Origin: Cyclobacteriaceae bacterium
Lineage (GTDB): Bacteria; Bacteroidota; Bacteroidia; Cytophagales; Cyclobacteriaceae
Length of the DNA stretch: 10,807 bases
Direction of reading: 5' to 3'
NCBI GenBank assembly: GCA_025455445.1
Contig: JALOMN010000034.1
Span: forward strand, 1-10,807
Shown piece by piece: positions 1-6,210 of the stretch (the stretch's first letter is position 1; every line of letters starts with the position of its first letter). Below the pieces are notes generated by a model, which worked only from the letters and a program-made list of their open reading frames with translations, searched no databases and had not been told where the DNA came from. The position numbers and the translations under genes are program-made.

Positions 1-946
1 TGGCGTCATTAAAATATCCTTCCACTCTTTTGAAGTGCTTATTATTAACAATGCGATTATAAGAAGCTGAGGTGGAAGCATCTTCACCATAATAGGACTT
101 CAGAGTCGACTTTAAGTGATTTAAAAATTCATCGGCTACGGATTGATGCACAAACACATAGTCAGGTGCTATGCATACTTGACCGTTGTTTATCCATTTT
201 GCAAACGCAATCCGTTGGGCTGCCATTTTCAGATTGGCAGTCTCATCTACAATGGTAGGCGATTTACCACCTAACTCAAGGGTAACAGAGGCCAGGTGAT
301 CGGCCGCAGCTTTCATTACTATTTTTCCAATCTCTGGCGCACCGGTGAAAAAGATGTGATTGAAAGGTAATTTTAATAAGGCTGTAGATGCTTCCACGTC
401 ACCTTCAATGAGTGCTACTTCCGATTCATCAAATAATTCGGTGATCATTTTTTTCATCAGCGCAGATGTATGCGGAGTATATTCTGATGGTTTGAGCATA
501 ATGCAATTGCCTGCTGCAATGGCTGCAATCATAGGTCCGAATGTAAGGCTGACTGGAAAATTCCAAGGTGAAATGATCAACACAACTCCTTTTGGTTCAT
601 AGTGTATGTATGAACTCGCACCGATTTGGGCCAGAGGTGTTCCTACTTTTTTAGGACGCATCCATTTAGCCAGATGCGACCGCGTATGCTTTATGTCGGA
701 TGTTAACTTATAGATTTCTGCGATATCTACTTCGCTGGGATGTTTGCGAAAATCGTTATACAATGCCTCCTGGATATCTTTTCGATACTTCATCACTGCA
801 TCGAATAAACGATCCAGTTTTTTTATGCGATCGCGCGCGGTGGAATTGGCAACCCTTTGCTGATTATCTTTTTGAAGTGTGAAAATTCTTTCTACTTCTT
901 TTTTAACAGAAGATTGTGGAGTAGCAGTGAATAGGGCAGCATTCAT
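1..946 (-). CDS. ALDH3-class aldehyde dehydrogenase, N-terminal 315 residues (runs off left edge)
   Basis: An open frame runs from ATG at 946-944 to the window edge (last full codon 4-2), giving 315 residues. It oxidises an aldehyde to the acid with NAD(P)+. Visible motifs are SPWNFP (126-131, with the oxyanion-hole Asn129), LKPSE (151-155), FFTGAPEIGK (199-208, nucleotide-binding loop), TLELGGKSP (222-230, general-base Glu224) and NGQVCIAPDY (254-263, catalytic Cys258). The CIAPDY form is typical of the class 3 / fatty-aldehyde dehydrogenase branch, whose bacterial members are usually about 450-480 residues. About a third, including the C-terminal oligomerisation part, lies outside the window. 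The start is supported by a normal N-terminus and a promoter match 47 bases upstream. Substrate is not determinable; medium- or long-chain aldehydes are the family's usual targets. It follows the oxidoreductase gene by 102 bases and probably has its own transcript. Confidence 0.93.
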   Translation of the reverse strand, partial: MNAALFTATPQSSVKKEVERIFTLQKDNQQRVANSTARDRIKKLDRLFDAVMKYRKDIQEALYNDFRKHPSEVDIAEIYKLTSDIKHTRSHLAKWMRPKKVGTPLAQIGASSYIHYEPKGVVLIISPWNFPVSLTFGPMIAAIAAGNCIMLKPSEYTPHTSALMKKMITELFDESEVALIEGDVEASTALLKLPFNHIFFTGAPEIGKIVMKAAADHLASVTLELGGKSPTIVDETANLKMAAQRIAFAKWINNGQVCIAPDYVFVHQSVADEFLNHLKSTLKSYYGEDASTSASYNRIVNNKHFKRVEGYFNDA

Positions 947-993
947 GTTTTAGTTTACTTAAGCGTTGAATAAACACGTAAAAAGCGGATATT

Positions 994-1025
994 CAAAGAT
1001 ATTCATAAATGCCCTGAATTGCCAA
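994..1025 (-). promoter_or_regulatory. Candidate Bacteroidota sigma-A promoter for the aldehyde dehydrogenase
   Basis: On the minus strand TATCTTTG (1001-994) matches the -7 consensus TAnnTTTG at every fixed base. A TTG (1025-1023) lies 21 bases upstream of it, close to the -33 position. The -7 box ends 47 bases before the ATG at 946, leaving a leader of about 43 bases with no clear Shine-Dalgarno, which is common in this phylum. The match is seen in sequence; activity is inferred. Confidence 0.55.
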
Positions 1026-1048
1026 TGGCTGATTTAGCCTACCTGCTA

Positions 1049-2131
1049 TTAAAGCACAACCACTTTTCCCGTCCGCACCGATTCATCACAGGCAAAAGCA
1101 ATTCTCAAACTGTTGACTGCATCATCCATATGATCTGTCAGATCAATGTTTTCCCTAATCGCTTTCAAAAAATACCGCTGTTCGCGATTACACAATTCCT
1201 GGTGATCGGGTTCATCCTGCAGATTAATCCACTCATCCTTTTTAGTGAAATTGTTTTTATCATCAATATCAGCGTGATGAAAGCGAAGTGATTCTGTTTT
1301 TGTATGTGATTCCACGGAATCAGATTTTCCGGTGGCACCGGCATCTTTAGCTACAATAGAAACACAACCTTTCGGGCCAATCACATCTTTTACAAAGAAA
1401 GCGGTTTCGCTGATCATCGGCCCCCAGCCAGCTTCATACCAACCTACGGAGCCATCTTCAAAGCGAATCTGTAGCTGACCGTAGTTATAATTTCCTGCCG
1501 GAATATCTTCTGTAAGACGCGCGCCAATGGCAGTAACCTGCAAAGGTTTACTGCGCGTCATCTGGCACATCACATCAATGTAGTGTACACCACAATCCAC
1601 AATAGGGCTGAGGCTCTTCATCAGGTTTCTGTGTACATCCCACATTATTCCATGACTTTGTTGATTGAGGTTCATGCGCATCACCAGTGGCTTACCCAAC
1701 TGGCGTGATAGTTCTATAAATTTCTCCCAACTGGGATGATGCCTCAAAATATATCCGACTACTAATTTCCTGTTCGCTTTTTTTGCAGCGGCAACCACAC
1801 GCTCAGCACCTGCAACGGTATCCGCAACAGGCTTCTCTATAAACACATGACAGCCCTTTTCAAATGCTTTTACCGCAAACGCTTCATGTGTATCGGGATA
1901 GGTAGAGATGCAAACCGCATCGGGTTTGGTTTTAACTAATGCTTGCTCATAATCGCTAAACAGCTCATAACCACCTCCTAACTTTGCATTAAGTACTTCT
2001 TTGCTTTTGCCGGTGGATACAATTCCGCAGATCTGGAAGCCATCAATAGTATGAAAGGCTGTGGCGTGTGAAGCACCCATGTTGCCGCAACCTACCACCA
2101 GCACACGAATTGAGTTTGAAGGAGTATTCAT
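1049..2131 (-). CDS. Gfo/Idh/MocA family NAD(P)-dependent oxidoreductase
   Basis: A cytoplasmic dehydrogenase of the glucose-fructose oxidoreductase / inositol dehydrogenase family, 360 residues, the usual length. The N-terminal Rossmann fold has the dinucleotide loop GCGNMG (14-19). The family motif EKP is at 99-101, with the Lys expected in catalysis. The C-terminal domain carries DCGVHYIDVM (179-188), including the conserved active-site His183 of the GxHxxD signature. There is no signal peptide, unlike the Tat-exported members common in Bacteroidota. The frame stays open upstream to a TTG at 2155, but the ATG at 2131-2129 is preferred: it places the Rossmann strand at the usual distance from the N-terminus, and the eight extra residues look like untranslated leader. 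It follows the M28 peptidase by 81 bases. The substrate, probably a sugar, inositol or related polyol, cannot be read from the sequence. Confidence 0.9.
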   Translation of the reverse strand: MNTPSNSIRVLVVGCGNMGASHATAFHTIDGFQICGIVSTGKSKEVLNAKLGGGYELFSDYEQALVKTKPDAVCISTYPDTHEAFAVKAFEKGCHVFIEKPVADTVAGAERVVAAAKKANRKLVVGYILRHHPSWEKFIELSRQLGKPLVMRMNLNQQSHGIMWDVHRNLMKSLSPIVDCGVHYIDVMCQMTRSKPLQVTAIGARLTEDIPAGNYNYGQLQIRFEDGSVGWYEAGWGPMISETAFFVKDVIGPKGCVSIVAKDAGATGKSDSVESHTKTESLRFHHADIDDKNNFTKKDEWINLQDEPDHQELCNREQRYFLKAIRENIDLTDHMDDAVNSLRIAFACDESVRTGKVVVL

Positions 2132-2156
2132 AAAGTGGATTAGAAATTTATTCAAT

Positions 2157-2187
2157 TAAAACTAAGAAACTGCACATGGTTCTGCAA
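2157..2187 (-). promoter_or_regulatory. Weak candidate promoter for the Gfo/Idh/MocA gene
   Basis: The minus strand has TAGTTTTA (2164-2157), matching TAnnTTTG except for the last base. A TTG (2187-2185) lies 20 bases upstream. The leader to the ATG at 2131 would be about 20 bases. The box overlaps the alternative TTG start at 2155 by position only, which is a further reason to prefer the downstream ATG. The missing final G makes this tentative; the gene may instead be read through from the peptidase gene. Confidence 0.3.
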
Positions 2188-2212
2188 TGATAAAGTATAT
2201 CATTCTCAGGAT

Positions 2213-3850
2213 TTATTTGATTGTTTTCTGACCAAAAAAGTCGCCTGCATTCCAGGTGGGCCTCGCTTTGGTTTGCGCAACAGAATAGCTGATCAGGAAA
2301 TTTAATTGCACATATTTCCGTCCTGCTTCAAAATCAAAGTTGTTGGTGATTTCATCAGAGGGGCGATGATAATTTTCATCTCGCCATTTTTTAGTAAACT
2401 CAACGAGGTCAAACGAATTGTCTTTGGTGAGTGTACCATATTTCACATGCAAGGCCGGAATGCCCTGTTGCACGAAGCTGTACTGATCGCTGCGGATAAA
2501 ACGAACTTCTTCCGGCATGGGGTCTTCCTGCCTTACAATACCCAATTGCTGACAGGCAAAATCCACATTCTTCACCAGGCTGGAGTGCTCTGCACCCAAT
2601 GGTGCCACTGATAATAATGGAGCAATTAATGTGGGCATATCGGTATTCACATTCGCCACGATTTGTGATTTCGGTACGGTGGGGTTGCCCGCAAAATAGG
2701 CAGAACCCAATAATCCCATTTCTTCTGCTGTTACCATTACAATTAAAACTGACCGAAGTGGCTTGGTTGCATTTTTATAAATTCTGGAAATTTCCAGCAG
2801 TGAAGCAACACCTGAAGCATTGTCGTGGGCACCATTGTAAATGGAATCGCCTTTAATGGGCCGGCCTATACCTACGTGATCCAAATGCGCAGTGTGCACA
2901 ACATATTCATCCTTTAATTTATTGTCGCTGCCTGTAATTTTTCCTATCACATTATAACTCTCGATGTCATTAAATGCAGATGTATACTTCATCAACATGG
3001 TGAATGGCAGTTCAAATGATCCGGGCTTACCGTTTCGTAAATTTGCGAGTGTTTCCGTAAGACTTTTGGTTGAATTAAAAAAGATTCGCTGCAAGGTTGA
3101 AAATGGAATGCGTGCAGTTGTTCTCAGATTTCCGGCAACGGATCTTCCATATGCTTCGGTCTTTTCCGGATTCATTGCCGCGGTAGTTACGCTGGCAGCG
3201 CTGATCGGTGCAGTAGGAGTGGCAGGTGCTACTATAGCACCAATAGCACCTTTCTGCGCAGCTATTTCCATCTTAGAGGCAGCATTGTTGAAGTGCGCCA
3301 TTAGGGTAGAGGGCAAATTCAAGCCTTGTGGTGAGCCATTCAGAAACACTACTATCTTTCCTTTTACATCGATGTTTTCATAATCGGAATAGGAACCGGG
3401 AATCTCTATACCATAACCAACAAACACAAGAGGAGCTTGTGCAGTCACATCCGTGCGCAATACACCCGGAACTATAAAAATATCACGGCCTGCTTTCAGG
3501 CTATCCACATTTCCTGAACGATCTACCAGCACCGCTTTTGAAATAGCGTTGTTCACGGTGGCCCTGCGCAAAATCAATTTTTGCAGATAGGTGCCGTTGT
3601 CGCCTCCGGGTGCTACACCAATTTCAGTGAACTGCTTCACCACATAATCTACTGCCATCTGGTAGCCTTCTTTTCCGGGCATGCGGCCTTTTAACTTATC
3701 ATCCGCCAGGTAGGCAATGTGACTTTTGATTTTTTCTTTGTCAACGCGCTCCATCGCGGATTTTGTCTTTGAATCAAGTTTAACGTTTTGTGAAGAAACC
3801 GGAACGGTAAAACAGAGTATGGTTAGTATAAGTAGTGAGGCGCGAATCAT
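2213..3850 (-). CDS. Exported M28-family zinc aminopeptidase with PA-like insert
   Basis: A 545-residue secreted metallopeptidase that should remove N-terminal residues from peptides outside the inner membrane. Residues 1-20 form a signal peptide: a short basic start (MIR), a hydrophobic core, and the end VSSQ; Gln21 would be the mature N-terminus. No lipobox Cys is present. A protease-associated-like region spans roughly 120-260, with APLVFVGYGIEI at 139-150 and GKIVVFLNG at 164-172. The M28 domain follows with all co-catalytic zinc residues: His322 and Asp324 (AHLDH), Asp343 (HDNASG), the base Glu376 with ligand Glu377 (TAEEMGLLG), Asp404 (NTDMP) and His495 (YHRPSDE). The catalytic site therefore looks intact. 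The ATG at 3850 gives a perfect signal peptide. A 169-base gap separates it from the TIR gene upstream, so a separate promoter is likely; only a partial box, TATATTTT, was seen there. True peptide specificity is not predictable. Confidence 0.93.
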   Translation of the reverse strand: MIRASLLILTILCFTVPVSSQNVKLDSKTKSAMERVDKEKIKSHIAYLADDKLKGRMPGKEGYQMAVDYVVKQFTEIGVAPGGDNGTYLQKLILRRATVNNAISKAVLVDRSGNVDSLKAGRDIFIVPGVLRTDVTAQAPLVFVGYGIEIPGSYSDYENIDVKGKIVVFLNGSPQGLNLPSTLMAHFNNAASKMEIAAQKGAIGAIVAPATPTAPISAASVTTAAMNPEKTEAYGRSVAGNLRTTARIPFSTLQRIFFNSTKSLTETLANLRNGKPGSFELPFTMLMKYTSAFNDIESYNVIGKITGSDNKLKDEYVVHTAHLDHVGIGRPIKGDSIYNGAHDNASGVASLLEISRIYKNATKPLRSVLIVMVTAEEMGLLGSAYFAGNPTVPKSQIVANVNTDMPTLIAPLLSVAPLGAEHSSLVKNVDFACQQLGIVRQEDPMPEEVRFIRSDQYSFVQQGIPALHVKYGTLTKDNSFDLVEFTKKWRDENYHRPSDEITNNFDFEAGRKYVQLNFLISYSVAQTKARPTWNAGDFFGQKTIK

Positions 3851-4019
3851 AATTATAGATTGGTTTAGAATGACTTAAAAATATAAAATCCATACTAATT
3901 ATGCGGATAGAATTATACAGAAGGAAGCTTGTATTCCTATTTCATTTAGAAGGTGGCTTTGGTAGTCACGTGTAATTAAACAGGGTCAATACAGGCGATA
4001 TGTTTTGGATGCCCCAATT

Positions 4020-6200
4020 TTAGTTGTGTCGACTTACATCAACTCCGGCCTGTTTAAGTCGCCTTGCAAAGTTTGGAGTTTCGCTAAGATCATAAGGAAG
4101 CTTATTGGGCGACAGAAAGAGACTTCTGAACAGGGGGAAGTCAAGCAATATCTTTTTGTCCATAAGCGCAGCTTCTTTATTTGCAGCTTGTCTTCCTAGC
4201 ACTTCCTCAACAGCAAAAAGATAGAAGGGACTTGAGCGATGGGTCATTTTTAAAATTTGAGCAGCTTCATTCTGTTTGCCCTGTTTGGCCAGAATAATTG
4301 ATTTCAGATCATAATAAGGAAAGTAATCCTGAATAGGATCCTGAATAATAAGATCATAGGCTTCATCCAATTTGCCCTGTTGAATCATGATGTATAACTT
4401 ATAATCATTGATGCCATATCTAACAGCAGATTGGTCCAATGTCTCAATTTTTGTTAAGGCTTCCTGATATTTTCCAGCATACATCAAGTTGAAGATAATG
4501 CTACGGCCGGCTTCAGAAGCAGTTGGATCTTGCAGTAAAATCTCTTCACTAATCTTTGAAAGTTGTTCACCATAGCCAAGTGCAATTAATAAAGTTGATA
4601 AATCAAAATTTTGGTATTTAAAGTGTCTCGGAGCATCCTTGTTCGCTAAACTCTTTTCAATTATTTGTCTAAAGTTCGTCCAGTTGGTAGAATACATTGT
4701 TTGAGATATCCTATAGTAATCTGCTTGGGAAGTTTCTTTTGAACGAGCGATTGCATTGGCTAAGTCATCATTAAAGAGTTTGTATGCTTGCTCATTCGTA
4801 AGTGTATCCTGATATTCCGGATCATCATTTAGAACATAATGGAGAAAAAAGTCCGCATGAAATAAATACGGATTCACAAAATCAGGATCATACTGAGAGG
4901 ATTGTTTATAATAAAAATTTGCCTTTTTTAATTTGGCCAAATCCACAAACCGGTTGCGTTCATGCGCTTGATTATCTAACTCGCGACCTTTTAAAAATGC
5001 CAAATAGGCCTCTGCATTGGTGGTGCCCGCCCATTGCATTTGTTTCATAGCAGTTTCATCCAGAGAAACATTAAGACTCTCGGCAATTTTAGTTGCAATT
5101 TCCCTTTGCAGCACAAAAATATCTTCAGCCTTTCTGTCATACGTGTTTGACCAGATGTGAAAGTCATCTTTCGCGCGTATCAACTGCGCGGTGATGCGCA
5201 GGCCATTGTCTGATTTTCGTATCGAACCTTCCACTACATAATTAACACCAAGCGAATCAGCAATAAGTTGAATGCGAAGATTTTTGTCTTTGAAAGCGAA
5301 TGACGAAGTGCGCGAAGTAACCTTAAGACCCTTTATATGAGTTAGGCTATTTAAAATTTCTTCAGTAAGCCCATCACCAAACCATCCTTGGTCCTTTTGC
5401 TCACTTAAATCAACAAAGGGAAGTACGGCTATGGATTTTTCTAGTGTGGATGGTTGTTCGTGGGTTGTTGTAAATTGTTGGTAAAAGAAGTAGCCAAAAA
5501 GTGCGAATAAAAGCATGACCATTGAAATAATTACTGCTTTTCTGGTTCTTGAATCCTTCGTTATAAGTGGATGATTGTTAGTTGTTGGTGTGGTCCTTGC
5601 AATCGGATTCTTTAGTGAGTTAATAATTTCTTTAATCGCATTGGCAACTTTATTGATCTGATCGCGGTAAAGGATTTTACCGGAGGTTCTAACTTCATCA
5701 TCTTTTGAATTCAATGGTCGATTTACTCCTCCTGATTTGTAAATAAATTCAATGGCACGAAGTACACCGCCTATCTCATTTTCAATAGACGCTTTATCAT
5801 CTGCATCAAGATCATGAATCTTGATAGGAAGTATTCGGCTGGTTACATTTCCGTTGCTAAGCTTTATATCTCTGCCTAATGAATCTTCTTTCGCTAATTT
5901 ATTAAAGGATATAAACTCGTGTTGCCAGGCAAAAGACTTTGGATCACAGTAAGTTTGAGAGATGATCGGAATGAAAATGAGGCATTTTAGTTTGCCTTCG
6001 AGGCTCTTGTCTACGTTATGTGTTTCGAGCAACCCATCATGTGGGTTTTGGTCGAAGTAGATCGAAATAGGGTCTTTAATAGTAGCCGCCAATTCTTCCC
6101 GCAGGGAGTTGACAAATTCAGTTACCCAACCAGAACGATTATCGTTATGGCGATAGGAGATAAAAATGTCATATTCGAAACCTGGAATTATTGAAGCCAT
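4020..6200 (-). CDS. TIR domain - membrane helix - TolB/CadC-like domain - TPR-like repeat protein
   Basis: A 726-residue membrane protein. Residues 1-165 form a TIR domain: FEYDIFISYR (8-17), GWVTEFV (24-30), the loop HDGLLETHNV (54-63), and SQTYCDPKSFAWQHE (81-95) with a WxxE motif whose Glu95 aligns with the catalytic glutamate of NADase TIR domains. A conserved LYRDQINKVANAIKEIIN segment (177-194) and a basic stretch lead to one membrane helix (about 221-241); charge placement favours TIR in the cytoplasm. Outside lies a TolB/CadC-like domain (about 255-377) with SIAVLPF (256-262), FGDGLTEEI (274-282) and VVEGSIRKSDNGLRI (322-336). It is followed by degenerate TPR-like helical repeats (about 395-665). 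The frame opens at a TTG at 6209, but the ATG at 6200 gives the same MASIIP start as its paralogue. It begins 10 bases after that paralogue's stop. TolB/CadC-TPR modules usually sit behind kinase, cyclase or DNA-binding heads. Role unknown. Confidence 0.85.
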   Translation of the reverse strand: MASIIPGFEYDIFISYRHNDNRSGWVTEFVNSLREELAATIKDPISIYFDQNPHDGLLETHNVDKSLEGKLKCLIFIPIISQTYCDPKSFAWQHEFISFNKLAKEDSLGRDIKLSNGNVTSRILPIKIHDLDADDKASIENEIGGVLRAIEFIYKSGGVNRPLNSKDDEVRTSGKILYRDQINKVANAIKEIINSLKNPIARTTPTTNNHPLITKDSRTRKAVIISMVMLLFALFGYFFYQQFTTTHEQPSTLEKSIAVLPFVDLSEQKDQGWFGDGLTEEILNSLTHIKGLKVTSRTSSFAFKDKNLRIQLIADSLGVNYVVEGSIRKSDNGLRITAQLIRAKDDFHIWSNTYDRKAEDIFVLQREIATKIAESLNVSLDETAMKQMQWAGTTNAEAYLAFLKGRELDNQAHERNRFVDLAKLKKANFYYKQSSQYDPDFVNPYLFHADFFLHYVLNDDPEYQDTLTNEQAYKLFNDDLANAIARSKETSQADYYRISQTMYSTNWTNFRQIIEKSLANKDAPRHFKYQNFDLSTLLIALGYGEQLSKISEEILLQDPTASEAGRSIIFNLMYAGKYQEALTKIETLDQSAVRYGINDYKLYIMIQQGKLDEAYDLIIQDPIQDYFPYYDLKSIILAKQGKQNEAAQILKMTHRSSPFYLFAVEEVLGRQAANKEAALMDKKILLDFPLFRSLFLSPNKLPYDLSETPNFARRLKQAGVDVSRHN
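5647..5672 (+). repeat. 26-bp exact repeat shared by the two TIR genes (copy 1)
   Basis: This 26-base block is identical to 8399-8424 in the neighbouring paralogue. On the minus strand both encode the LYRDQINKV segment that joins the TIR domain to the membrane-proximal linker. It is the longest exact match I noticed between the genes. It may reflect constraint on that segment, recent shared ancestry, or gene conversion, and it gives a direct-repeat substrate for recombination. Confidence 0.7.
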
Positions 6201-6210
6201 TATCTGCAAG

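Noticed and set aside
1027..1039. Small hairpin (GGCT / AGCC) after the Gfo/Idh/MocA stop
   Set aside because: A four-pair stem with no T-run is too weak to call a terminator.
1019..1291. Open frames on the plus strand (for example 1019-1291, 2964-3383, 4005-4199, 8135-8413)
   Set aside because: They lie opposite strongly supported minus-strand genes with intact motifs, and their translations show no recognisable domain or sensible composition.
2132..2155. Upstream TTG start adding eight residues to the Gfo/Idh/MocA protein
   Set aside because: The ATG at 2131 gives a normal N-terminus for the Rossmann fold, and the extra segment overlaps a possible promoter box.
3922..3938. Possible terminator hairpin after the TIR-TPR gene (AGGAA / TTCCT arms, 7-base loop)
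   Set aside because: The stem is only five pairs, is AT-leaning, has no following T-run, and lies about 80 bases past the stop.
6201..6209. Upstream TTG start of the TIR-TolB-TPR gene
   Set aside because: It would begin one base after the previous stop. The ATG at 6200 yields the MASIIP start shared with the paralogue.
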